Positions 12,401 through 24,928 are shown, counted from the first letter of the stretch. The stretch: 64,000 nucleotides of DNA from Trichaptum fuscoviolaceum (GCA_910574455.1 CAJSYZ010000003.1:1116001-1180000); one strand, 5' to 3'. The notes: generated by a model not told the origin, from the sequence alone. Made by a program: numbers and translations.

Positions 12401-13216
12401 TATAACCTTGATATATAATTAGCTTTGTGTAGCATGGTGATATGATATATTTCGTACTCTGTTCCTCGTCTTTCGCAAGGGCAGTTTTGAGCTTTTCTGC
12501 CAAGATTTCGAGGAGGTCCTCTCGATAGTCCTTTACTGCTGGTTGGTTCTGCGACTGTGCGAGCTGAAGGCGGACACGGCTGAGCTGAAAGGCGATATGC
12601 CCCTTTTCAGCCTCGACACTATCGATTCGTTTTCGGGACTCTTCTTGGAGGCGTTGGACGATTTGTTCGTGGTCATCGAGAAGAATGATTCCGGCATCGT
12701 TGCGACTCCACCCTTGCCTTTCAGCTAACAGAGAGGAGACCTGTGAGCGTAAGTGTTCCACAGTAGCACTACTTTTGTCCGCTTCCTCTCTAAATAAGCG
12801 AGCCTGTGATTCAGCAAGACGTAGCTTCTTCTCGCGCTGATCGTGGTCCTGTCGGGCTTCGTGCTTTACCCGGGTCAGCTCTGACTCGAGGCTATCAAGA
12901 GTAAGGGCCTGCTCTATCATTACTTGAGCCGCTCTTTTGAACGCCGCGATGAAGATCATTCGTTTAGCAGCATCATATCTACCCATGAATCCAAGTAAGA
13001 CCGACTGCCGCAAGAGAGTAGTTATCGTACGTACACTTCGTGTGAGGCATTCCACTGCTGCACGCCAGCTTCACCATTACCCAGCAACTCCTCGATATCC
13101 ATCTCCTCCAGCTCCAATTCCGATTCGTCCGCAGCTATCGCAGCCCATTCAGTGTACTTGCCAAAGGCATCAGGGAGCGTGGCGGGATGGCCGGTGTCGT
13201 TGTGCAGGTCTTCCAT
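6446..13216 (-). CDS. Coiled-coil protein in 56 mostly micro-exons
   Basis: Unrecognised protein, about 1243 residues by my splice reading. Exon 1 is 13216..13031 and exon 2 13004..12458; then come 49 short exons (12406 to 7976), followed by 7922..7499, 7432..7045, 6992..6833, 6781..6675 and 6617..6446. All phases close, with no internal stop. Residues 1-60 are acidic (EEMDIEELLG). Residues 80-830 are a long charged coiled coil. About 140 Ser/Pro-rich residues follow, then a basic patch KRKRKEG that could be a nuclear signal. The C-terminus has two C-x2-C-x28-H-x4-H modules. Sixteen micro-exons are exactly 34 bases, fifteen are 29 and three are 63. Acceptors of exons 9-17, 20 and 27 are ambiguous, so the length may be off by a few residues. 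A structural, spindle-pole or meiotic protein is possible but unproven. It shares a 525-base divergent promoter region with RNA14. Confidence 0.8.
6500..7170 (-). repeat. Tandem C-x2-C / H-x4-H module at the coiled-coil protein C-terminus
   Basis: Two homologous coding units. Unit 1 has SWKETATSRFLCGFC, then RLEDSV, LDFDPFW and HCMAKH. Unit 2 has SWKAPDKVYFICGLC, then SLENVV, LDFDSW and HCRTEH. In both, exactly 28 residues separate the second Cys from the first His, and a phase-2 intron falls directly after the CGxC. The pattern suggests a zinc-binding fold somewhat like a BED finger; that is inference from ligand spacing only. Confidence 0.7.
7976..12406 (-). repeat. Micro-exon array with 63-base coding period
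   Basis: Exons 3-51 of the coiled-coil gene. Verified examples: 10085..10052 (34), 9997..9969 (29), 9919..9886 (34), 12406..12378 (29). The 34-base exons run from phase 0 to phase 1, the 29-base exons from phase 1 to phase 0. Three 63-base exons and one of 66 (10822..10757) look like fused pairs. The smallest exon is 8445..8435 (11 bases, DAQK). In 13 of the 16 34-base exons the second residue is Leu, Val or Tyr, so the splice sites keep register with the heptads. Confidence 0.8.
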
Positions 13217-13741
13217 ACTCTGAATTAGGACGTTGTTGCTTTCAAAAAACGGATCCGATATGTATCGTCCTAAAGCGACTTGTCCATGGTGGTGATGGTG
13301 GTGGGTGGTGGTTGTCTTATATTGTGGTCCTTCGGTTCTATACTGTTTCCATACAGGATAGCAAGTCTCCGTGCTATTTCAAGTTCAAGTGCCAGTGTGA
13401 CCCTGAGTGACTTCAACTTGAATTTGTTTCCGAACTTTAGTTTTTGAAGGTACAAACACAACATCCACGCACATCGCACGCAGTTAACTTCATCCTTTAG
13501 TCTCTAGCCTCCATCTTGAAAGCCTGAAACGCAGTCTTGCTTTATTGTTTACAGCTCATCATCGTTCCTCAAGCCCTAAAAAACCATTCAGGGTCGCGTG
13601 TTGCGAGAAAACAATTCAAGTTGAAAAGGGCGTAAAATCAATGTTTTCCGAACTTTAGAGTTGCAACAGTTATTTTGAACCTCGACGCCCACCATCTCCT
13701 TTGGCGTCGAGAAGGGCCACCACTTTCTTCAAACACAAGAT
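13217..13741. promoter_or_regulatory. Divergent promoter region, coiled-coil gene / RNA14
   Basis: The 525 bases between two divergent ATGs must hold both 5' UTRs and promoters. No individual element was identified. A gtggtgatggtggtggtggg-like stretch near 13290 is simple-sequence. Confidence 0.45.
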
Positions 13742-16684
13742 ATGAGCGCAAGTGTGCAGATGCAAGCTGAAGAAGGGACCGTCAAGATGGAACAAGACCA
13801 GCAAGAGATGTCACAGCAACCTCAACATACATCTGAATGGACATTGTTGCGCCAACGCGTCGAAGACAATCCCAACGACGAAGCAGCATGGAATGCGTAT
13901 GTTGACAAGGCAGAAGAGTCAGGCGACAACGAGAAGATCAAGGAAGCTTATGAGGCGTTGCTTGAAAAGTATCCCAACACTGTTCGTGTTCAATTTTTAC
14001 TTGTGTCGTACAATTCACCCAGCATCAACCAACCGTCCATGGACCGCGTTTGCTGCAATAGTCCTCTGCGCAGATATCATACCTAAATCACTTTCTATCG
14101 AATCAATCGCTTTTCCCGTTCGCCGAGAGCTTGTTCGCGCGTTTCTTAAGAGCATCGCCGTCCGTCGATCTATGGAAGTTCTACCTTGTCTACGTTCGGT
14201 CAGTTCTAGCATTTCTTTCCTTATGCATACATCCGATGTCTAATTTTCCATAGACGAGTGAACACCGGACCTCAAACGCGTGACATTGTGCGGAAAGCAT
14301 ATGAGTTTGCACTGAATCATGTCGGCCAGGACAAAGATAGTGCGGACATCTGGGCTGAGTACATACAGTTCGTTAAGTCTGGAGAGGTAGTGAATGCAAT
14401 CAAATGCGTGAACCCAAACTGAATTGATTTGTGTGCGCAGACGTCAACGACCTGGGAAGAGCAGCAGAAAATGGATGCCCTGCGTAAAATCTATCAGCGT
14501 GCCGTCCAGATTCCCCTCGATAATGTCGAAATCCTGTGGAAGGACTATGAGGCGTTTGAGAATGGCTTGAATCGGATTACAGTGAGAAGCACGTCAGATG
14601 ACTGCAACGTACGATAGCTCATCGCACACACTCTAGGCCAAGAAGTTCATGCAGGACTTGACGCCAGCATTTGTCACCGCGCGCTCCAAGCTGCGCGACC
14701 TTCGCAAGCACTTAGCGACGCTTCTACCTTCTCCTCCTTCGGGCTCCGGTCGGCCGTCATTCAATCTTCCCCGGAAGCCGACCTTCAGTCCCGAGGACCG
14801 CGCCTTGGTGGGAGCATGGAAGCAGTACCTGAAGTGGGAGGAAAGCAACCCCTTGGAGATCGAGGACAAGACCGTGTTGATCACCAGATTACAAGGAGTG
14901 TATCGAAAGGCTGTCATTCGAATGCGGTTCTTCAGCGAGATCTGGTTCATGGCGTATACGTGGACGATGAATGTGGGGCGGCAGGACGAGGCAATCGCAC
15001 TTTTAAAAGCGGGGATTGAGGCAAACCCTACAAAGTGCGTACACGGTACTTTACACCAAGATTGCTCCTGACACCACGAACCTCTAGCTTTGTCCTCAAT
15101 TTCGCGCTTGCAGAAAATTATGAACTCGCAAAGAATTATGGAGAAGTTCGATCTTTGTTTGACCGACTTCTGCAGGGAATACAAAAAGAGCTAGAAGGCA
15201 TGGAAGCCAAAATTACAGCTGCTTCTCAACAGTCTTTTTCTTCTGACAATGGGGTAGTGAATCCTGAGGGTACTGGGGATGATTCGATGCAAGTAGACCA
15301 TTCAGCTTCGAACGGGACAACTGGGTTGATGAAAGAAGCATCCTTTGTTACGCAAAGAACGTCCTCTTCATCTTCATCAAATACTACGTCTGAAGAGAGA
15401 GAACTGCATGATCGGAAACAAGAATACGGCCTGGTCTGGATCATGTACATACGCTTCACCTTGCGATCGGAAGGCGTCGACGCAAGTCGAAAGGTATTCA
15501 GTGCCGCTCGCAAGGACAAGTGGTCTCCTTGGGAAGTCTTCGAAGCTGCTGGTGTGTGAGCTGTGCTCATAATTGTTTCGTTCTTCATTCTTAATCCTTT
15601 CTTAGCTATGATGGAGTACCATGTTGCCGGTCAACTACCTGTCGCGAACAAGATTCTCGCTCTCGCTCACACGAAATTCCCGGACGAGATCGACTTAGTG
15701 ATTAGGTATCTGAACTTCTTGTTGAGTGTCAATGATGAGAACAGTAAGTGTCTTTTCATGTCTGCGTAAATCTTATCTAACACTTTTGTCGTTAGACGCA
15801 CGAGCGTTGTTCGAAAGAGCAGTAGGCACCTTCCCGGCGGAAAAAGCACGCCTTCTTTGGGAACGATGGGCTCGATACGAATACCAGTACGGCAGCTTGG
15901 AAGCGGCTCTGAAGCTTGAAAAGCGCATGGCCGAGGTGTTCCCGAATGGTTCGTTTACAATTTTCAGATCATTCCCTTCCTCATCTCACTCTTTGTAGAT
16001 CCCCCTATCAAACGCTTCGCTCAGCGACACTCTTTCCTGAATATAGATGGTATCGCGAACCGCGACCTTGGCTTCGCACTGTCCCGTCACACCATAGGGT
16101 TGTCTAGGACAGACACTATTCCCACCATCAACATCGGTGCGCCAGGACCCTCCTCAGCAGGCGTTGTGTCTGCAGCGTCACAGGCTGCTACTGCTACTGC
16201 ATCGCCTGCAAGAAGAGCTCAGCAGTCGCCCGAGAGACCGCCTGGTCGACACAACTATGGACAAGGACCACACAAACGGCAGCGCGACCTCACACCGCCT
16301 GTGCGCGAACGCGAAAGGGAATGGGAAAGAGACCGGGATAGGCGGGGTGGCCCCTCGCGTGACAGAAGGTTCGCAAGTCCGGCCTATGACAATCGAGATC
16401 GGGAACGGAGCCCGCCCCGACGTGCCCCTCAGGCGCCTGAGCGCGAAGAACATCCACGAGTGACAGTCCCACAGGTGCTCAGCACCTTCGTAGGTTCACT
16501 TCCGCCACCGAACACGTTTGATGGTCCCGTGTTCCGGACAGACGACCTTATGCAACTGCTCCGGAACGCGGTGATTCCGGGGTCTACTTCTCGTGTCCGC
16601 TCGCCACCACCGCCGCCTCGTCAAACGCGGCCCCCTCCAGACTACGGTCCCTATCGTGGACCTAATTATAGAGGGAGGTACTGA
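13742..16684 (+). CDS. RNA14: mRNA 3'-end processing factor RNA14 (CstF-77)
   Basis: Scaffold subunit of cleavage factor IA / CstF; in the nucleus it bridges Rna15 and Hrp1 during pre-mRNA cleavage and polyadenylation. Nine exons (13742..13981, 14062..14198, 14254..14386, 14441..14581, 14637..15034, 15088..15551, 15606..15743, 15796..15948, 15999..16684) join in frame to 829 residues. HAT (half-TPR) repeats run from about residue 30 to 600, with typical pieces such as [62 protein letters not shown] and [11 protein letters not shown]. The C-terminal third is Pro/Arg-rich and disordered and ends in an RGPNYRGRY tail. A Ser-rich insertion (about residues 375-425) interrupts the HAT array. HRP1, a physical partner in yeast, lies 8 kb away. 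Confidence 0.94.
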
Positions 16685-17141
16685 TTATGTTTTACCGTTC
16701 TTTCATAAAACGACTTGTATAGCATTGGCCATTAAACGCAATATAATTCTGGCTGAGGTCTATTAGTCGACATGCTGTAGCCCTCGAATGGATAGTGCAA
16801 ATTAAAGATATTCTCGAAGAACTAGAGCCGATATAGACAAAGAACTTAGAAATCGCGGGTGGCGCAAGAATTCTTGTCTTCCGGTTTACACTGGCAGGTG
16901 TCTGAGTTGACTTGGAACAAAGGATGATGAACTTCACTGTGTATAACTATTTGTGAATGTTTATTCAACCTATTGTCTATACCGTTCAACCACACAACCA
17001 CACGGAACCACGGGATAAATGTGACATTATATTATGAGCAGACTCGTCTTTCCTCTCTTATTCTCGTTCTTCTCCCTTGATTCCCCCTACTTACTTTCTT
17101 CGTCTTTCAAAAAGACAACCACATTATTATCCTTAAGAAGT
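16685..17141. promoter_or_regulatory. Upstream region of family copy B
   Basis: No gene recognised. A GGAACCAC half-site lies at about 17004-17011, some 130 bases before the copy B ATG, within a CCACAC-rich stretch. It matches one half of the palindrome seen before copies D, F and G. Confidence 0.4.
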
Positions 17142-17758
17142 ATGTCAAAGTATGGTGCTTTTGAGGCGTTTGCGCCTCCCGAAGAAACTTACGCAGGATT
17201 AAGGGTCAGTGTATTTTAGTTATTGTTCTATGTAGTATCTAATTCTGCGTCTCATCCTCACAGGATGCTAAGGCTGCTTTTGCTCTCCTTCCCATCAAAG
17301 TTCTACCGCCTTTTCTTTACCCTGTTCCGACGAAGAAACGTGTCCGTCAACCACCAGTTTTTCATTTCGGTTACCCTGTATCATATGACTGGGCAAGGAC
17401 ATACGCCAAGGAGAAAGGGATCATAGTGTACATGGACACTAGCCAAGGGTGGGATCCTGAAACTGTCGATCTACCTAAAACATTCGCGAACATCGCTAAA
17501 TACATTAACGAACAGACCGGTGTCACATCTCTGAAAGTCAGAGACGCCGGTCTTATTCCCGACCGAAGTCTACCGACGCGGAAGAAGGCATACTGGATTA
17601 TATCACTGGCGTCGAATTACCTCGGACCCAGACCTGTAATACCTGAGGTGGAGGACGTGGATGCTGTCCAAAACTTCCTCGGTATGCCAGAAGGACCGAT
17701 GTGGCACTTAGATGCAGATGAGCCAGTGTGGGCGGAACGGAATCTACATCGTAGATAA
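17142..17758 (+). CDS. Orphan two-exon family protein, copy B
   Basis: Function unknown. Exons 17142..17204 and 17264..17758 (phase-0 intron) give 185 residues. Exon 1 is the shortest in the family (21 codons) with FEAFAPPEE. Exon 2 starts DAKAAFALLPIKVLPPFLYP, then PPVFHFGYPVSYDWARTYA, a short linker without the acidic run of other copies, FANIAKYINEQTGVTSLKV, YWIISLASNYLG, and GPMWHLDADEPVWAER. An in-frame upstream extension exists to 17034, but ATG 17142 matches the other copies. Confidence 0.8.
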
Positions 17759-17956
17759 CTTCCATTGTTTACTCCTCAATTATTATTTGGTGGCAGTTTT
17801 AGCACGCGTATGGTAGATTGATCATTTCTGACTTGTCACCTGCCCCAATGATATTAATAGATAAGCAGCATAAATTACGAGAAATTTTTAATGACGAACA
17901 ACGCATCTACATGCCATATTGAAGGTGTAGTATGTATCGATGGTTCAAACTCCACA

Positions 17957-19638
17957 CTATAGTCTTGGAGAAACCCTCCGGCCCCTTTCATCCAGTACAG
18001 TAACACCCTTCTCCAGATCGTCTTTCGCAGAGCTGACACTGGTCCCAAGGCCTTCCATGGCATCACCGTTTCCTACACCGGTCAAATCCAGAGCATTGTC
18101 ATTTGCAGAAGTTGGAATCGTTCTCAGATCAGGCAATTGTATTTCTCCCATTCGTGGCGACATTTCGATGCGCGGTCGCTTGTCACCGTAATGCTTAAAT
18201 GTGTTAATGATGAGGCCAAAATAAACGAGGCCAAGGACGAAGATTGCGGTGATGATGATCCGAGGGACGAGTTCAATTCTCGAGGGCGGTGCTTGTGGGT
18301 TGTCGTTGTTACTTCCCGTCGTCCAGACAAAGGACATGATGGCAACGAAAAACGATATCATTGACCACGCCACCCAGACCGCTGGCAAAGAAAGTAGCAC
18401 CCAAACATTCCAAAAGATGCTGGTCTTTGACCGCTGGGCCTCCTAAGATGTGCGTTAGCACCAGAAAGCTATAGGACTGGTGCAGGCTCACTCTTGCCCA
18501 GCTGGACGCTTTGTACATGCTGCGCATTGCTGAGAAACGCATGATGTACACGCCACCAAATATGAGTGCCCAAGAAGCACAGATGAGTGATATTAACGCT
18601 GCTGATCGAATGATGGGCTGCACCGCCGCGTCGCCAATCTGGAAAACCGTGAGAATGGCTCTAAATATTCATCGTGTTAGACTTTTAGTCGCGGGGCGTG
18701 ACCCTTTTGACGTACGATAGCAATAGCGCCGAGACGACATTCAGCGTCTTCCACTCGCGTATGACGCTGTCAATGAAGTCCTCCCAAGATACCTTGAAAC
18801 GACTCAGCGCTGGGCTCACTTGCGGAGGTGCCCATTCGTGAGGGAAATCCAAGCCCATAGCGCATCCCTGTATCATCCTTTCAATATCCGGTCGTGACAC
18901 TTCCGCCTCTTCGAATATCCGTGAAACCCGGGTGAAGTACATAGATGGAACGCGTAACAAGCAATGTCGGTATATTTGCACGACAATTTCTCTGAGCTGG
19001 ATTGCAAAAGAAGACAGGAGCGCTTGAGAGCGCTCCATTCCCTCGGATGAACACGATAAGACATGAATGCGGAATTTGTAGGGGTCATGAGCTTGAAAGG
19101 GCTCCTCCCTCGATTGAGTGCGACCTAGAGGCCAGAACCTCCGAAGAGGAGAGTTCCGTGATGGAGAGAGGCGGGACTCAGCACTATTTCGACGTCCATT
19201 TGGGGCGGGTGAGTCCTCATGCGTAATTCGGTGGATCGCTGGAATAGGAGGAGATGGCATTTGAGTATTCGATCTCGGGTGAAGGAGCATAAGTAAGGGA
19301 GCGAAAAGTCTCGAGGTTATGCATGGCGGAGGATTAAGTATCCTCACGGTCGTACACTTCGCAACTTCCAATATCAATAAGTAGAGCGATCACGCACCTT
19401 GTCGAACAGATGCCAAAGATGCGGGGGCACTCTCGAACGCAGCCCTCGGATGCAAAAGGCTCCTCCCTCGACCAACATCAGGCGAATCATGGTTGATGTG
19501 AGTAACAGGCTGTGGGAGCGAGTGCACGCTTTCATGCGATTCGTTCTCATCCTCGTCGTCAAGATCATTCAGTGAGGTCGAGCGCCTCAATCGACTTGGA
19601 GCCCTCGGAGGTCTCGCTCCGGGGCGAATTGCACTCAT
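17957..19638 (-). CDS. Four-helix integral membrane protein, unknown
   Basis: Conserved-looking basidiomycete membrane protein of unknown role. Four exons (19638..19394, 19273..18716, 18660..18492, 18442..17957) give 485 residues in frame. The first about 190 residues are Ser/Arg/Pro-rich and cytosolic-looking. Then comes a helical block, SWEDFIDSVIREWKTLNVVS. Hydrophobic segments are ALLLSAILTVFQI, ALISLICASWALIFGGVYIM, WVLLSLPAVWVAWSMISFFV with its continuation, and LVPRIIITAIFVLGLVYFGL. The tail is acidic and soluble. The exon 1/2 junction (donor gtgatc, acceptor cccgag) is the least certain; the others have consensus ends. I cannot assign a transport or signalling function. Confidence 0.75.
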
Positions 19639-20082
19639 GCGGTCTGTGTTCGAGTGCGACGAAGTTAACGAAGAGTTTCGAGATCCTAGTACGATGTCAA
19701 GAGCCAGTAATCGTTATATGTCAGTTCTCTATGCACCTTGGCTTCGCTGAGGTATCGCAAGGATATTTCCTGCTTCCGCTCGTGCAGCAACGCTCTCCGA
19801 GTTCGTTGACGACATTAAGGGGGTTCAATGGGCATGAATCGATGTGGTGAACCTGGCATTTAAGATCGTTTCAAATCGTGGTGTCTGGCTTCGACACGTT
19901 AGTTGTTCATTTGGGTATGCTAAGTCGTGAATAGTTGTACGTCGACAATTGAGAACCTGCAATGAAGGCGGAAGCAAAAGAAAATGGCAGAAATTGCACA
20001 AAAAATGTTGAGATATAATTTCTTACGTAATTGGTCTTCGTTAGTTTGAGCACGTCTGTCTGTTTCTTTGAACAAAACCTTC
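19639..20082. promoter_or_regulatory. Divergent promoter region, membrane protein / YTA7
   Basis: The 444 bases between divergent start codons carry no coding signal or recognisable element. Confidence 0.4.
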
Positions 20083-23000
20083 ATGCTCAACGACGTCGAC
20101 GCCGACGGTGAACCCGACGAACAGCGTCCAGAGGTCGAGGGTGACTACGGAAACCTGAAAATCAAAATTCCTCCTATGGCGCGTTCGGTGTTCGGCGACA
20201 ATCTACCAGGTCTTCGACGTTCGACGCGAACCCGCAAGTCTTCCGACTCCTTCGCCCAACCTTCAGGCTCTGAATATTCTGCTCAAACGACAAGCCCTAG
20301 CGACGTAGGGTCTGACAGAAGTAAAAGAAGGAGGAAACAAGATGTTGTTCTGATTGACGATGACTTCGAACCGAAGCCGATAGAAGAGGTCGAGTACACA
20401 ACTAGCCACGGCCGGCATACGAAAAAGAAGTTAAACTACTTCGAAAGCGATGATGACGGACTGAACCTCTTCAAGGAAGACGAGGAGGTAGAGCTCGAAA
20501 GTCGTAATCGTTCGACGCGAAGTAATGGCCGTCGAGGTGGCCAAGCGATTGTCAGTGACGAGGAGGACGGGGAGGCGAAGGTCAAGCGGTATCCGACTCG
20601 CAATCAGGTGAAGAAGTCATCAGAGTCAATGTCACCCTTGGAAAACATTGAGAACGATGGTTCTCGACGCATCACCCGAAGCTCGTCGCGTCGGATCACT
20701 CGCAAGAGCCAACGCCAGCTCGAGGACGAAGACGGCTACGAGGCACCGGCCGATGCAGACGCAGATGCGCACGGCTCGTCTGATGATGAGACGGATGCTG
20801 CTCACACTACACCATCACCCGAGCCAGAGGAGGAAGCAGGCCCGAAAACATACTCGTTCCGCCGACGGACAAAGCAAATCAACTATGCCATCCCTCCACC
20901 GATTGAAGAGATGGCCCGCCCTCCTCCGAAGGCAGCGCACAGGCCAAATAAGGGGAAGTCGAGGGGCCCTGGATGGAGTGCGAATGGCACAGAGCTGTCG
21001 CGGTACATGGGGATGCCTGGGCCAGCGGATGACTCAGTGGGTACCTCCACGATTCTTGTCCTGTTTCGTATCTGAAGTTCTGTGTACAGGACTCGGACTA
21101 TCCTACGCGAACGCCTCGAAAACCATTCACCGCTGGAGCAGGGGGAGGCCTGTTCGCTGCCGGTGGAGGCGGGCTTTTTCCAACCGACTTGGCGGCTGCC
21201 GCTGGCACGCCATCGAACCTTGGTAAAGTTAGTGATTCGGGTGAGTGCAGGCTCTATGCACTGCGGCATCTTCACTTATGTTTTTACAGCTTTGGCAGAT
21301 GCGGACCCCTTGGGTGTAAACACAAACGTCACTTTCGATGAAGTTGGTGGACTGGATGATCGTGAGTGAAGCCGACTGCCCTTGTCTCTTCGACACTGAC
21401 ATTCCATAGATATTAACTCACTGAAGGAGATGACGCTTTTGCCTCTGCTATACCCGGAAGTTTTCCAGCGCTTTAGCCTAACTCCTCCGCGTGGCGTCCT
21501 CTTCCACGGTCCACCAGGGACAGGCAAGACACTGTTGGCCCGCGCACTAGCTGCAAGCTGCCGAGCGAATGGCCGTGGAATTTGTATGTTGTTCTCTTTG
21601 GCTGGTACTTCAAAAGCTCATAAAATCGGTAGCCTTCTTCATGCGAAAGGGCGCAGACTGTCTTTCAAAGTGGGTCGGTGAAGCCGAAAGACAACTTCGT
21701 CTTCTTTTCGAGGAAGCACGGAATCAGCAGCCCTCCATCATCTTTTTTGATGAAATTGACGGTCTTGCACCCGTGCGTTCGTCCAAACAAGATCAAATCC
21801 ACGCGTCGATTGTGTCAACACTCTTAGCCCTCATGGACGGCATGGATGGACGCGGTCAGGTCATAGTAATTGGCGCGACGAATAGACCAGACGCAGTTGA
21901 CCCGGCTCTGAGGCGACCTGGGCGCTTCGATCGTGAATTCTACTTCCCGTTGCCTAATTTCGAGGCGAGGGCGAAGATCTTGAGTATCATCACTCGCAAA
22001 TGGGATGGCTGGCATGACGATAAGGCTCGTGAGGCCATTCAAAGGCTAGCTAAGATCACGAAAGGGTACGGAGGAGCGGACCTACGCGTAAGTTATTTAT
22101 AGCTGTCCAGCCTTGTCGCATCCCACTGACAATTTGTTGTAGGCTCTTTGTACTGAAGCAGCCCTGAACGCAGTACAACGACGCTATCCTCAGATTTACA
22201 AATCGAACGAGCGCCTACTTCTAAAACCTGAAACCATCGGTGTGCAAGCACGCGATTTCATGATTTCCGTGAAGAGTACGTCAATGTTTCTACGCTTGGT
22301 TGCCTTCCTAAAACCGTGCCTGATCGACGTTTACACGTGTTTTCTTGTTATATTTTGGATTTGATTAGAACTTGTGCCATCATCCGCGCGATCAACCTCG
22401 TCTACGGCTGCGCCCCTTCCATCGCAGCTCGCTCCTTTACTCGAGGAAACGATGGAGCATGTCAAGACTGTCTTAGATAGGGCTCTGCCGTTGGGCAAGA
22501 AACGGACTGCTCTGGAGGAGGCAGAATACGAGGATGAAGGAGATGAAGGCGCTTTAGATCGCGAGGTTATGATGCAAAGTATGCAGTATTTCATTCTTCG
22601 TTTCTTCTTTTAACATTGTGTCCTCCTTGCCAGAGATGGAGACTCTGCGGGTATATCGACCCCGCGTTGTACTACATGGTTCTCCCGGTATGGGTCAGGC
22701 ATATATTGGTGCCGCGGCACTGCATCATTTGGAAGGCTATCATATTCAAACCTTAGACCTTGGTTCTCTGATGGGCGACTCCACAAGGGTATGCAATACC
22801 TTTCTTTCCAAGTACTACTCTTAATTGTTTCTCTGCAGACCGTCGAGTCCGGAATTGTTCAGCTTTTTGTTGAGGCTAAGCGGCATCAACCTTCTATTGT
22901 ATATATACCCTCTCTCCTTGGTTGGTGTGCCGCAGTCACGGAGACCGCACGAACAACCGTGAAAGCAATGCTCGACACCTTATCGCCAAGTGATCCCATC

Positions 23001-24928
23001 CTTTTGCTTGCTGTCGTGGATGGTCCCTTTAGCGCCCTTCCCCGCGATGTTCGAAGCTGGTTTGGCTTCACTAGGGAAACTCGCGTTGCCTTCACAAATC
23101 CGGACTCAGAAAAACGGCGAAAGTTCTTTGACGAGCTTCTCATTGACATCCGGAGAGAGCCGACGCAATTTCCCGATGGTGTAAAGCGCAGGAAGCGCGT
23201 TCTTGAGGAGCTTCCTGTCGCTCCTCCGTTAGAACCCCGGCAACCCACGGCGGCAGAGCTTGCCGTGCAAGAGGAAGCTGATCAGAAGGTTCTGACTTTG
23301 TTGAAGTATCGCCTGGGGCCCATTTTGCAGGAACTGAAAAGGAAGTTCAAGAGGTTTACAAAGCGTGCACGGGTAATCTAAAATATCTTTAGCATGTCTT
23401 TCTATGCACTGATGAGTTGATCTAGGACGAATACAATTTGTATCCTCCCGGTCATTGGGATCCTTTCGTCATGGGCCAAGTCGTGCAAGACAATGTCCAG
23501 ACCAACGCGAACGGCGTCATTGCGCAGGAAAACGGAATTATCAATATTGATGGTCAAGGCGGCGATCAGTCGAATGGACAGGTTAATGGAATTAACCACG
23601 CCCCTCAAGAACCTCAGGAACCTCAGGAACCTCAACTATATGAGGTTGACCTCGAAAGCATGCAGATGGACCTGTACAAGGGCAAATACCTGACGCCGGA
23701 CGAATTCTTAGAGGAAGTCGGGAAAATGGTATTCAATGCTGAAGTTCGCGCGAACGAGGATCGGGATCGACTGTACAGAGCGCAGGCTATGTTTACTGCT
23801 ACTCAAGTCAGCGTCCAAGAGTTCGACCCTCAGTTCCGTTTGGAATGTGAGCGGATGGCAGCTCGGGAAAGGAAGAGGAGGGACCAGCGGAGGGCCGAGA
23901 AGAAGAACAAGGCAGCTGAGAATGGGGCTAACAACAATGGGAGTGGCCAAGAAAACGGTGCACCTGTCCGTCGTAGCGCTCGTAACAATGGACAAGAGCC
24001 TGAGCTAGCTATCACTGATCCTCTTCTCCTCGAACGACGCTTGAAAAGGCAGCGATCGCAAGACGCTAACACCGACTCCCACGAATCTGGTGAAGATACT
24101 GTTGACGATCGGCTGGCAAAGCGTCCCAGAGGTGATGTCGTTATGCAGGACGACACTGACCGAGATCCTCTGGATGTCGTCGGTCCGACATCCTCACAAG
24201 CTCGCCCCACTACGGTTCGCTTTGCTCCCGTTGAAGGAAGCCAAACACCTTCACGACGATTCCCCGGTGATGGTTCAATTTCTCAGCAAGTGCTTACTCC
24301 TGTGCTTGAGGTCAACTCTGAACCGAGACCTACCTCTGGCTTTGATCCAAACCTGCTGAATCCCACGCCGATCTTCGATCCGCCCTTGCCATCTTTACAG
24401 AGCTATATGATGTCTTCCATGACTGAAGAAAACGCTTCTCCTCTGATACCGGGTCAAGAAAACCTTGCTCCGCAAACCTTTTTCTCGCTTATGCCTCAAC
24501 CGGTTGGATCAGATGCATTGAATGTACCCGTAGCTCAGTTTTCAGCTCCTCCTATTTCACCTCCTCGAAGCCCTCGCCACTCCCCTGCTCCAGGAACAGC
24601 CGCAAGGCAAGAACCTGACCAAGGCACCTCCGAAACTCTTCCAGTGGCTATGGAGGTGGAAAGGCCTCGCTCCCCTACGCCACCCCCGCCACCGCCATTC
24701 CATGTTGATGAAGGCCTCCTTCTGGAACTTGAATCGCGCTTCGTCAACCGGACAGAAAAACTTAATGTCGAGCAGTTAGAACAGCTCAGAGCAACATCAC
24801 TTAATTGCATCTGGCGCCACCGACAAGAATGGGATCGCGATGCGTGCATACGAGAGCTCTTTGCTGTTATAGAGGAGTTTGTGGAGGAAGCAAGTTTGGA
24901 TATCGATGACGATGATGGACAGTTCTGA
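20083..24928 (+). CDS. YTA7: Chromatin AAA ATPase YTA7 / ATAD2 / Abo1
   Basis: Nuclear AAA+ ATPase; family members act on histone H3-H4 and nucleosome density. Ten exons (20083..21036, 21090..21240, 21290..21361, 21410..21583, 21633..22087, 22143..22275, 22369..22578, 22634..22788, 22839..23372, 23426..24928) join to 1446 residues. The N-terminal 370 residues are acidic, low-complexity and rich in [12 protein letters not shown] basic motifs. AAA1 is intact: GPPGTGKT at about 426-433, [35 protein letters not shown]2 is degenerate: GSPGMGQA lacks the Walker Lys-Thr, as in known family members. A bromodomain-like region follows ([19 protein letters not shown] ... [16 protein letters not shown]). 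The last about 250 residues are disordered, with a terminal acidic helix. ATG 20083 is the first in the frame. Confidence 0.94.

Noticed and set aside
22634..22788. Defective Walker A in the second AAA domain of YTA7 as a mutation
   Set aside because: Known ATAD2/Yta7 proteins have a degenerate second AAA domain, so this is normal for the family.
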